A DNA stretch of 5,322 nt from the NCBI GenBank assembly GCA_029865405.1, contig JAOUGZ010000226.1, positions 1-5,322 on the forward strand, read 5' to 3'. The notes under the pieces are model-generated. The model saw nothing but the letters and a program-made list of their open reading frames with translations. It ran no database searches and was not told the origin of the DNA. Below, in pieces: positions 1 to 5,322 of the stretch. Within the stretch, counting starts at the first letter, position 1. Each line of letters starts with the position of its first letter. Origin of the DNA: Betaproteobacteria bacterium (lineage in GTDB: Bacteria > Pseudomonadota > Gammaproteobacteria > Burkholderiales > SG8-39). Position numbers and translations under genes: made by a program.

Positions 1-1672
1 AGCGCCCGCAGGCCGAGCCCTTGGCGTTGGTGAGGCGGTAGCGGCCGCACTTCTCGACGTCGGGCTTCCAGATCTCGTAGCCGTTGAACATCACCTTCGG
101 GCCGAAGGGAATTGCGTTGCACGGGCACTCGCGTGCGCATTTCTGGCACATGTTGCACACCGCCTGCAGGCCGAAGTCGATCGGCCGGTCGACCTCCAGC
201 GGCAAGTCGGTGGTGAAGACCACCGACTTCGAGCGCGGGCCGATGAAGGGATTCAGCACCAGCTCGCCGATGCGCGACATCTCGCCCAGTCCCGCCATCA
301 GCATCGCCGGCAGGTGCAGGAGCTCGGAGTACGCGTTCGAGTGCACGCGCGACGAATGCCCGAGGCGCCTGAGGTGCGCCGCCATCACGCCGGCGAGCAG
401 CGCGCCGCGCATGTAGGCGCGCATCGACTGCGCGCCCGAGACCCAGTCGTCGCCGGAGCTGCCCTCCATGGTCTCGAAGCCCTGGTCGATGAGCATCACC
501 ACGGCGTACGGGTGGTAGGGCGCGATCGGCTCGCCCGCCTCGTCGCCGTGCGAGTAGTACATCCAGGGCTCGGCGCGGCAGATGCCGACCAGGTCCGCGC
601 CCAGGTAGTAGCCGAGCGCCTTGATCGCTTCGGCATTGCGCTTCGCGTCCGCGAGCTTCGAGCCCGCGAGCGGCTCGCGCCCGCCCTGCAGCGGCACCAT
701 GTTGCGAATCAGCGGCGTCATGGCGAAGGCGAGCGGGTGCTTGACGGCGAAGCGGCGGCGCTCTTTGGCCGGCTTCTCGCCGAGGTCGCCGGCGAGGGCG
801 CGCGAGAAGAGATCTGCGCGCTTGGGCATGCGCCTGATCTCGTCGCGCAGGACGCGTGTGGTGGGCTCATCGACGCGCCTGATCTTCTCCATTTCGTACC
901 GGCCGAGGTGCAGCGCGCGCTTTTCCTCCTCGGCCTCCGCCCAGCCGGGGCGCGTCCCCATCTTCCCCATGTAGGCCTCGACGCTCGGCCACTCGAGCGA
1001 GGCGAGCGGCGCATCCACGGCGATTTCGTAATCGGTCGTCACCACGCCGATGCGGAACCCGCGCGTCAGGAAGGGCGCGGCCAGTGTCCCATTCACCGCC
1101 CTCGCCACGCCGGCGCGCTGCGCCAGGCGCTCGATCGAAACCTGCGTGTCGCCCGCGGCGTGGCCGCGCGCGTTCCAGCCCAGCGCCCGGATGTAGCCCG
1201 CCATCACCACCGCGACCTCGGCGCAGCGCAGGTCGGTGCGCGCGGCGTTGGTGCCGCGGATCCATGCCTCGCCTGCCTCGCCCGCCCTTGGCTCGCGGCC
1301 AAATTCGATCAGGAACACGAAGGCGTGGGTGTGGGTCTTGTGCGCCGGCGCGGTCCAGTCTGCCGGGTCGATGCGGCAGGTGCCCGCCAGCGTGACATCG
1401 AGGAAGTAGGCCGACGCCTTGAGGTTCTGCGCGCGCCTGACGGGATCGTCCGGAACCGGCGCGCGCGTGCGCGCCACCTCGCCATCGAGGTGCTTCGCGA
1501 AGAGCTCGCGATACTCGGGCAATGCGGCGACGACGGATTCCCCGCCGGCGGGCGATGCGTCCGCGGGCTGACGCGCCTCGACGATCGGCGCCGCCGGATC
1601 GCGTGCGAGCAACTCCGCCGGCAGCGGACCGAGGTCGAAGGAACGGTCGCGATTCGAGAACAGGCGAGCCAT
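1..1672 (-). CDS. Catabolic-type (cytoplasmic) reductive dehalogenase, corrinoid/4Fe-4S, 5' part
   Basis: 557 codons are visible, running off the left edge. The product should remove halogen reductively from an organohalide using a cobalamin cofactor and two 4Fe-4S clusters. Seen: N-terminus MARLFSNRDRSFDLGPLPAE with no twin-arginine or hydrophobic signal, so cytoplasmic, unlike respiratory RdhA. An internally duplicated nitroreductase-like fold lies at about residues 85-222 and 349-497. The first cluster motif is Cx2Cx2Cx3CP (C506, C509, C512, C516; bases 157-125). The second cluster begins with C542 and C555 and is cut. S416, Y420, K482 and R546 match, as I recall them, NpRdhA Ser422, Tyr426, Lys488 and Arg552 at a constant offset of six. 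ATG at 1672 is chosen because the family starts similarly; the ribosome site (AGGG) is weak. Homologues run about 700 residues, or about 1000 with a fused ferredoxin-reductase module, so the C-terminus is missing. It is not QueG: the long N-terminal half argues against it. Substrate unknown. Confidence 0.9.
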   Translation of the reverse strand, partial: MARLFSNRDRSFDLGPLPAELLARDPAAPIVEARQPADASPAGGESVVAALPEYRELFAKHLDGEVARTRAPVPDDPVRRAQNLKASAYFLDVTLAGTCRIDPADWTAPAHKTHTHAFVFLIEFGREPRAGEAGEAWIRGTNAARTDLRCAEVAVVMAGYIRALGWNARGHAAGDTQVSIERLAQRAGVARAVNGTLAAPFLTRGFRIGVVTTDYEIAVDAPLASLEWPSVEAYMGKMGTRPGWAEAEEEKRALHLGRYEMEKIRRVDEPTTRVLRDEIRRMPKRADLFSRALAGDLGEKPAKERRRFAVKHPLAFAMTPLIRNMVPLQGGREPLAGSKLADAKRNAEAIKALGYYLGADLVGICRAEPWMYYSHGDEAGEPIAPYHPYAVVMLIDQGFETMEGSSGDDWVSGAQSMRAYMRGALLAGVMAAHLRRLGHSSRVHSNAYSELLHLPAMLMAGLGEMSRIGELVLNPFIGPRSKSVVFTTDLPLEVDRPIDFGLQAVCNMCQKCARECPCNAIPFGPKVMFNGYEIWKPDVEKCGRYRLTNAKGSACGR

Positions 1673-1700
1673 CGCCCTATTCTCGCCGAAACGCGCGGCG

Positions 1701-2204
1701 CTAGTCGCCGAACACCGTCGTCCAGTCGACGCGCACGTCGGGCGTGCGCTCGATGGCCTGCTCCACCATGGCGATGTGCCCCTTCTCCTCGAGCGCCATC
1801 TCCTGCGCCAGCGCGCGCAGCGCCGGGTCCTCGGCGTGGGCGTGCACGTCGGCGAAGAACTGATGTGCGCGACGCTCGGCGTCGAGCGCAATGGCGAGTG
1901 CGTGGCGCGGCGTGAGCAGGCGGAACACCAGCTCGCGCGCCACCGTCTCCGGCGCGCTCGCGTCGAGCCAGGCGTACTCGCCCGCCTCGAAGCTGGGGAC
2001 CGCAATGCCGGCGGTGCGTGCCTCCAGCGTGTCGAGGTGCTCGGCCTCGTAGACCGCAAGCGTGCGAAACAGCGCCGCCACCTCGTCGTTGCCGAGGTCG
2101 GCCATGTGCTGCGCCAGCTCGGCGTAGCGCTCGGCCGCCTCGCGCTCGATGGCGATGGCGTGCGCGTAAAGTTCGGCCGGGGTGCGGATCGGCGGGCGAT
2201 TCAT
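1701..2204 (-). CDS. Ferritin-like (rubrerythrin-type) diiron protein without rubredoxin domain
   Basis: 167 residues forming a four-helix bundle with a duplicated iron-binding pattern. Visible candidate ligands are E20 in AIEREAAERY (helix A), E53-x2-H56 in YEAEH (helix B), E110 in ALDAERRAHQFF (helix C) and E140-x2-H143 in LEEKGH (helix D), so a full diiron site is plausible. There is no cysteine at all, hence no rubredoxin-type electron-transfer module; an external donor would be needed for peroxide or oxygen reduction. No signal peptide, so cytoplasmic. The start is secure: an in-frame TAA lies at 2219-2217, only four codons upstream, and this is the first ATG after it. No clear Shine-Dalgarno sequence is visible. 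The stop is 28 bases before the dehalogenase ATG on the same strand, so the two are probably cotranscribed from the FNR-box region. The family is known for oxidative-stress defence or iron handling; the specific role here, shielding the oxygen-sensitive dehalogenase or supplying iron, is inference. Confidence 0.9.
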   Translation of the reverse strand: MNRPPIRTPAELYAHAIAIEREAAERYAELAQHMADLGNDEVAALFRTLAVYEAEHLDTLEARTAGIAVPSFEAGEYAWLDASAPETVARELVFRLLTPRHALAIALDAERRAHQFFADVHAHAEDPALRALAQEMALEEKGHIAMVEQAIERTPDVRVDWTTVFGD

Positions 2205-2237
2205 GCGTGCGGCCCATTACACGGAAGCGACGCTCCA

Positions 2238-2243
2238 TGTGTA
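2238..2243 (-). promoter_or_regulatory. Candidate -10 element of the ferritin-like/dehalogenase operon
   Basis: Read on the minus strand this is TACACA, only three of six matches to TATAAT. It is named because its first base lies 28.5 bases from the FNR-box centre, within one base of the spacing of class II FNR promoters. A start site near 2231-2230 follows. Sequence match alone would not justify the call; the spacing does, weakly. Confidence 0.35.
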
Positions 2244-2250
2244 CGCCTCG

Positions 2251-2266
2251 AAGCCGGCCGCGGCTT
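2251..2266. repeat. Short palindrome abutting the FNR box
   Basis: AAGCCG-GCCG-CGGCTT is a 6-bp inverted repeat with a 4-base spacer, overlapping the FNR box by two bases. It could be a second regulator site or a chance GC palindrome. Confidence 0.35.
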
Positions 2267-2278
2267 GACGCAGATCAA
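2265..2278. promoter_or_regulatory. FNR/ANR-type operator between divergent genes
   Basis: TTGACGCAGATCAA matches the FNR/ANR consensus TTGAT-N4-ATCAA at nine of ten defined positions with the right four-base spacer. Its centre (2271.5) is about 67 bases upstream of the ferritin-like gene ATG. If it sits at -41.5, as in class II FNR activation, transcription would start near 2230, giving a leader of about 26 bases. For the plus-strand cyclic-di-GMP gene the box covers the -35 region of the TATAAT promoter (centre near -36.5), a position more compatible with repression or atypical activation. Low-oxygen control fits the dehalogenase operon. CRP-family relatives such as DNR/NNR bind the same sequence and cannot be told apart here. 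Confidence 0.75.
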
Positions 2279-2295
2279 ACGCGCCGGGCGCTCCG

Positions 2296-2301
2296 TATAA
2301 T
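2296..2301 (+). promoter_or_regulatory. Perfect TATAAT -10 hexamer upstream of GGDEF-EAL gene
   Basis: TATAAT is an exact sigma-70 -10 consensus in an otherwise very GC-rich region. No good -35 lies 16-18 bases upstream; that stretch is occupied by the right half of the FNR box, suggesting a regulator-dependent promoter or one blocked by the regulator. The predicted start site (about 2308) falls on or next to the GTG at 2309, so the transcript could be leaderless or nearly so. Confidence 0.5.
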
Positions 2302-2308
2302 CCCAGGG

Positions 2309-4378
2309 GTGGGCGACGATCCGAAGGCAGCTGGCGCAGTCAGCGGCAGGCTGTTCCGCCTCATCTGGCCGCTGCTTGCGGCCATGGCCCTGCTCCTGCT
2401 CATCGCCGTGCTCGGCATCCAGGTGCTCTCGGCGATTCGCGCCTACATCGCCGCCGAAAGCCACTGGTCGAAAGCGCAGAAGGACGCCGTGTTCTTCCTG
2501 GCGCGCTACGCCGACGGCGGCGACGAACGCGACTTCCGGGCCTACCGCGCGAGCATCGCGGCGAACCTCGGCGACCGCCATGCGCGTCTCGCCATGGAAG
2601 GGCCGGTCTTGAACCCCGAGGCCGCGCGCCAGGGCCTGCTCGCAGGGCGCAACCATCCGGACGACGTGGCGCTGATGGTCGCGCTGTACCCGTACTTTCG
2701 CCTCGACCCGGACGTCAACCGCGCGATCATGGCCTGGGCGCGCGCCGATGCGATCCTGCTGCAGATCGACCAGCTGGCAAGCGAGCTGCAGGCACTGGTG
2801 GCGACGCGCGGCGCCGGCTCGCCGCGCGCGCGCGCCTATGGCACCGCCGTCGTCAACCTCGGCAACCAGCTCACGCCGCTCGCGGAGGAATACGCCGAAG
2901 CGATGCTGCTCGCGGCACGGCGCGTCTCGCGGCTGATCGCGCTCGCCGGCGTGCTGCTCGCGCTCCTGCTCGCGGCCGGCGCGATCCTCATTTCGCGGCG
3001 CACCCTCGCGCGCCTGCAAAGCGCGGAAGCGCAGCAGCGGGCCGCCGAGCAGCGCCTCGCGCAGCTCGCGCAATACGACGCCCTCACCGGCCTGCCCAAT
3101 CGCACCCTGTTCCAGGACCGCCTGGCACAGGCGATCGCGCGCGCGCACCGCAACGAGGGCCGCCTCGCGCTCCTGTTCCTCGACCTCGACCGCTTCAAGG
3201 AGATCAACGATTCGCTCGGCCATGAGGCCGGCGACCGCGTGCTGCGCGAGGCCGGGGCGCGGCTGCGCCAGAACCTGCGCGAGGGCGACTCGGTGGCGCG
3301 CCTGGGCGGCGACGAGTTCACCGTCATCCTCGAGGACGTGGCCGATGCCGAGCAGGTGCGCGGCGTGGCGAAGAAGCTGCAGCGCGCATTCGTCGAGCCG
3401 GTGGCGTTCGCCGGGCGCGACCTGTTCGTCACGCTGTCCACGGGCATCGCGCTCTACCCGGACGACGGCGCCGACACCGACACCCTGCTCAAGCACGCGG
3501 ACACCGCCATGTACCAGGCGAAAAGCGAAGGTCGGGACAATTTCCAGTTCTACGCCGCCGCCATGAGCGATGCAGCGCACGCGCGGCTGTCGATGGAAGG
3601 CAGCCTGCGCCAGGCGCTGGAGCGCGGCGAATTCGTCCTGCACTACCAGCCGGTGGTGCGCCTGGCGAGCGGCGAGATCTCGAGCGTGGAGGCGCTGCTG
3701 CGCTGGCGGCACCCGCACGAAGGCTTGCTGCCGCCGGGGCGCTTCATCAGCGCAGCCGAGCAGAACGGCCTCATCGTGCCGATCGGCGCCTGGGTGCTGC
3801 AGGAGGCCTGCGCGCAGGCCGCGCGCTGGCAAGCCGCCGGCCTGCGGCCGCTGCGCGTGGCGGTGAACATCTCGGCGCGCCAGTTCAGGAAGCCCGGGCT
3901 CGCGGACACGGTGCGCGGCGCGCTGCGCGCCGCGGCGCTGCAGCCGCAGTGGCTGATGCTGGAGATCACCGAGAGTCTGCTGATGGAGAACCCCGCCGCC
4001 AGCGGCGCCGTGCTGGAGGCGCTCAAGGAACTGGGCGCCCACATGGCGCTGGATGATTTCGGCACCGGGTATTCGTCGCTCGCCTACCTCAAGCACCTGC
4101 CCCTCGATGTCATCAAGATCGACCGCTCCTTCGTGCGCGACATCCCCGCAGACGCCGACGACGCCGCCATCGTGCGGGCGACGATCGGCCTGGCCGCGAG
4201 CCTGGGCATGCTGACCACCGCCGAAGGCGTGGAGACGCGCGAGCAGCTCGCCTACCTGCAGGCGCACGGCTGCCGCTACGGCCAGGGATTCCTGTTCAGC
4301 CCAGCGGTTGAGGCAGACGCGCTGGCGGCGATGCTGCGCGAAGACAGGGTCCTCGGCGGCGAGGCACTGCGCGCCTAG
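2309..4378 (+). CDS. Membrane-anchored GGDEF-EAL cyclic-di-GMP cyclase/phosphodiesterase
   Basis: 689 residues from GTG. Order: short cytoplasmic N-terminus; TM1 about 18-42; periplasmic, mostly helical sensor region about 43-207 that I cannot name; TM2 about 208-228; coiled-coil linker about 232-255; GGDEF about 256-415; EAL about 425-680. The GGDEF motif is exact (333-337) with an inhibitory RxxD site (R324-D327) five residues before it. EAL residues look complete: E461 of EALLRW, N520, E552, D582-D583 of DDFGTGYSSL, K603, E639 and Q659. Either or both activities are possible; which dominates cannot be read from sequence. The start is uncertain. GTG 2309 is chosen because 2237-2308 has low GC at third positions and contains the FNR box and TATAAT; an in-frame ATG at 2237 with GGAAG nine bases upstream is the alternative (24 extra residues). 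The stop TAG lies in the CTAG bordering the downstream element. Confidence 0.93.
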   Translation: MGDDPKAAGAVSGRLFRLIWPLLAAMALLLLIAVLGIQVLSAIRAYIAAESHWSKAQKDAVFFLARYADGGDERDFRAYRASIAANLGDRHARLAMEGPVLNPEAARQGLLAGRNHPDDVALMVALYPYFRLDPDVNRAIMAWARADAILLQIDQLASELQALVATRGAGSPRARAYGTAVVNLGNQLTPLAEEYAEAMLLAARRVSRLIALAGVLLALLLAAGAILISRRTLARLQSAEAQQRAAEQRLAQLAQYDALTGLPNRTLFQDRLAQAIARAHRNEGRLALLFLDLDRFKEINDSLGHEAGDRVLREAGARLRQNLREGDSVARLGGDEFTVILEDVADAEQVRGVAKKLQRAFVEPVAFAGRDLFVTLSTGIALYPDDGADTDTLLKHADTAMYQAKSEGRDNFQFYAAAMSDAAHARLSMEGSLRQALERGEFVLHYQPVVRLASGEISSVEALLRWRHPHEGLLPPGRFISAAEQNGLIVPIGAWVLQEACAQAARWQAAGLRPLRVAVNISARQFRKPGLADTVRGALRAAALQPQWLMLEITESLLMENPAASGAVLEALKELGAHMALDDFGTGYSSLAYLKHLPLDVIKIDRSFVRDIPADADDAAIVRATIGLAASLGMLTTAEGVETREQLAYLQAHGCRYGQGFLFSPAVEADALAAMLREDRVLGGEALRA

Positions 4379-4395
4379 TGTCCCGAGTCAGAAAT
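4378..4395 (+). repeat. Left terminal inverted repeat of the element
   Basis: GTGTCCCGAGTCAGAAAT. It pairs with 4575-4592 with mismatches at positions 5, 7 and 13 only. Its core GTCCCGAG (4380-4387) recurs at 4442-4449 inside the first hairpin, so end and hairpin sequences share ancestry. Confidence 0.8.
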
Positions 4396-4396
4396 G

Positions 4397-4466
4397 CGTG
4401 ATCGTTTTTCTTCGATCTCGGGACTGGGCCGCTCTTGCCCAGTCCCGAGACACAGGGGCGATCACG
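4397..4466. repeat. Nested hairpin 1 with perfect 14-bp core stem
   Basis: Core arms TCTCGGGACTGGGC (4416-4429) and its exact complement (4437-4450) enclose a 7-base loop. An outer 8-bp inverted pair CGTGATCG (4397-4404) and CGATCACG (4459-4466) brackets it, separated by internal loops of 11 and 8 bases. No T-run follows the core stem in either direction, so it is not a textbook intrinsic terminator. Confidence 0.9.
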
Positions 4467-4503
4467 TTGGCGTGAGCGCCTGCGCCATGCGACGGTCTCA
4501 GGG

Positions 4504-4549
4504 TCTCGTGATTTCCCGCAAGAACGAAAAGGCGCGGGAAATCACGAGA
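4504..4549. repeat. Hairpin 2, perfect 16-bp stem
   Basis: Arms TCTCGTGATTTCCCGC (4504-4519) and its exact complement (4534-4549) flank a 14-base A-rich loop (4520-4533). No T-tract follows on either strand. It could block exonucleases at the 3' ends of both convergent transcripts, or simply be the element's internal fold. Confidence 0.9.
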
Positions 4550-4574
4550 TCGGCTAAAAGCTGAAGGGCGACGG

Positions 4575-4592
4575 ATTTCGGACTCAGCACAC
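4575..4592 (-). repeat. Right terminal inverted repeat of the element
   Basis: On the minus strand it reads GTGTGCTGAGTCCGAAAT, 15 of 18 identical to the left end. Its outermost base C4592 supplies the last base of the neighbouring minus-strand gene's TAG stop, just as G4378 supplies that of the plus-strand gene. Confidence 0.8.
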
Positions 4593-5322
4593 TAGAAGCC
4601 CTCCAGCACCAGCTTGCCGATGGTGTGGCCCTGCTCGATCCGCTGATGGGCCTGCCTGAGGTTCGCGGCGCAGATGCGGCCCAGATTCGCCCTGAAGGTC
4701 GTGACCAGCGTTCCGGCCTCGAGCAGGCCGGCGGCGTCCTCCAGCAGATTGTGCTGCGCCTGCATGTCCGGCGTCTGGAAAGTAGAGCGCGTAAACATGC
4801 CTTCCCAGGAAAAGCTCACGCTCTTCTCCTGCAGCGGCGCCAGGTCCACGGGCCGCAGCGTGCGCACGATCGAGCAGATGCGGCCCTGCGGCGCGATGAG
4901 CCGCGCCAGCGCGGGAAAGACCCGGTCGGTATCGTTGCAGCAGAAGATGTAGTCCGCCGCGGCTGCGCCCAGCGCTGCCATCTGTTCCGGCAGCGGCTGC
5001 GTGTGGTCGACGACGGCGTCGGCGCCCAGGCCCTTCACCCAGGCGATCGAGTCGGGGCGCGACGCGCTCGCGATCACCGTGAGGCGCGCGAGCTTCTTCG
5101 CCAGCTGGATTGCGATCGAGCCGACGCCGCCCGCGCCGCCGAGGATCAGCAGATGCCGGCCGGCATGGGTGCCGGACTTGGAGATGCCCATGCGATCGAA
5201 CAACGCCTCCCAGGCGGTGATCGTCGTGAGGGGCAGCGCCGCGGCCTCGGCGAACGACAGATTTGCGGGCTTCGTGCCGACGATGCGCTCGTCCACGAGG
5301 TGCAGCTGGCTGTTCGTGCCGG
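4592..5322 (-). CDS. MDR-family 'zinc-binding alcohol dehydrogenase'/quinone oxidoreductase, N-terminus outside window
   Basis: 242 residues are visible, entering from the right edge in the frame reading GTNSQLHLVDERIVG; about 100 N-terminal residues are missing compared with the roughly 336-residue family. The GTG at 5296 is an internal valine, not the start. The NAD(P)H-binding Rossmann loop GGAGGVGS is at about 5140-5117, followed by the AxGLGAD..VDH pattern of this subgroup and the C-terminal signatures KSVSFSWEGMFTRSTFQTPD and GKLVLEGF. No cysteine/histidine zinc-ligand set is visible in this part, so despite the family name it is probably a zinc-independent NADPH reductase of enones or quinones; the substrate is unknown. 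The C-terminus is the family's natural end, so the gene is not truncated at its stop, although that TAG lies in the CTAG that borders the inserted element. It is convergent with the cyclic-di-GMP gene and has no visible functional link to it. Confidence 0.92.
   Translation of the reverse strand, partial: GTNSQLHLVDERIVGTKPANLSFAEAAALPLTTITAWEALFDRMGISKSGTHAGRHLLILGGAGGVGSIAIQLAKKLARLTVIASASRPDSIAWVKGLGADAVVDHTQPLPEQMAALGAAAADYIFCCNDTDRVFPALARLIAPQGRICSIVRTLRPVDLAPLQEKSVSFSWEGMFTRSTFQTPDMQAQHNLLEDAAGLLEAGTLVTTFRANLGRICAANLRQAHQRIEQGHTIGKLVLEGF

Larger units (their letters stand above)
4376..4594. mobile_element. Putative MITE, about 215 bp, TA-flanked, IS630/Tc1-like insertion
   Basis: Bases 4378-4592 are bounded by imperfect 18-bp terminal inverted repeats (15 of 18 identical) starting GTGT, each flanked by TA, which together with neighbouring bases form CTAG at both ends (4375-4378 and 4592-4595). 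IS630-type transposons are known to duplicate TA and to favour CTAG targets, so this looks like a non-autonomous relative. It carries no open reading frame of note, has two long perfect hairpins, and includes A- and T-rich patches unlike the flanking genes. It fills the whole gap between two convergent genes. Alternatives are a REP/BIME-type palindromic repeat or a simple bidirectional 3' structure. Element class is inferred; the repeats are seen. Confidence 0.6.

Noticed and set aside
1..1672. Reading the dehalogenase as epoxyqueuosine reductase (QueG), which shares the corrinoid/4Fe-4S core.
   Set aside because: The protein has a long duplicated N-terminal half, the TTDLPL and NPFIGPRSK signatures, and NpRdhA-type spacing of catalytic residues, which do not fit the shorter QueG architecture.
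314..1915. A 533-codon plus-strand open frame opposite the dehalogenase and ferritin-like genes.
   Set aside because: The Arg/Ala-rich translation shows no domain and runs antisense through two well-supported genes; stop codons are simply rare at this GC content.
1309..2238. A 309-codon minus-strand frame overlapping the ferritin-like gene, starting at an ATG 34 bases upstream.
   Set aside because: Wrong frame: its product is Arg-rich with no motif, while the overlapping frame encodes a complete diiron protein.
2265..2293. TTGACG (2265-2270) as a -35 hexamer for the plus-strand promoter.
   Set aside because: The spacer to TATAAT would be 25 bases, far too long for sigma-70; the sequence is better explained as the left half of the FNR box.
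2201..4267. A 688-codon open frame on the minus strand opposite the GGDEF-EAL gene.
   Set aside because: Its translation is low-complexity, rich in Arg/His/Gln/Ala without recognisable motifs, and it lies antisense to a gene with complete catalytic signatures. It is a high-GC frame artefact.
4384..4409. Possible intrinsic terminator after the GGDEF-EAL gene: CGA-g-TCA pairing with TGA-TCG, followed by TTTTTC.
   Set aside because: The stem is only 6 bp with a bulge and an 8-base loop, and the bases belong to the element's end and outer hairpin arm. It might still function weakly, but the evidence is too thin to annotate.
4463..4480. Small inverted repeats (CACG-ttgg-CGTG and GGCG-tgag-CGCC) between the two hairpins, considered as an attC-like or RNA gene motif.
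   Set aside because: The 4-bp arms are expected by chance at this GC content, and no integron core-site sequence or tRNA-like fold is present.

Overview
The window is GC-rich (strong G/C bias at third codon positions) and gene-dense. It reads like a chromosome segment of a metabolically versatile, facultatively anaerobic proteobacterium. An FNR-type operator, a transmembrane GGDEF-EAL protein and the overall codon use fit a high-GC betaproteobacterium best; that placement is inference, and no rRNA or phylogenetic marker is present.

Layout: (1) 1-1672, minus strand, 5' part of a large cytoplasmic reductive dehalogenase of the catabolic (NpRdhA/BhbA-like) type, cut by the left window edge. (2) 1701-2204, minus strand, a small cysteine-free ferritin-like/rubrerythrin-type diiron protein, 28 bases upstream of the dehalogenase and very probably in its operon. 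(3) 2205-2308, a divergent intergenic region with a 9/10 match to the FNR/ANR operator (TTGAC-N4-ATCAA, 2265-2278) and a perfect TATAAT (2296-2301). (4) 2309-4378, plus strand, a two-TM GGDEF-EAL cyclic-di-GMP protein in which both catalytic domains look intact. (5) 4376-4594, a palindrome-rich, non-coding ~215-bp element with imperfect 18-bp terminal inverted repeats flanked by TA inside CTAG, resembling a MITE of the IS630/Tc1 type. (6) 4592 to the right edge, minus strand, a zinc-free MDR-family 'zinc-binding alcohol dehydrogenase'/quinone oxidoreductase lacking its N-terminus.

How they fit together: the most interesting unit is the FNR box driving [diiron ferritin-like protein + self-contained reductive dehalogenase]. 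The dehalogenase keeps the residues equivalent to NpRdhA Ser422, Tyr426, Lys488 and Arg552 at exactly conserved spacing, plus a complete Cx2Cx2Cx3CP cluster motif, so it is probably active. Low-oxygen induction, with an oxygen- or peroxide-reducing diiron partner protecting the corrinoid/Fe-S enzyme, is a coherent hypothesis. The same operator overlaps the -35 region of the divergent cyclic-di-GMP gene, so one site could switch both units. The element at 4376-4594 seems to have inserted into a single CTAG where the stop codons of two convergent genes overlapped, leaving both stops intact.
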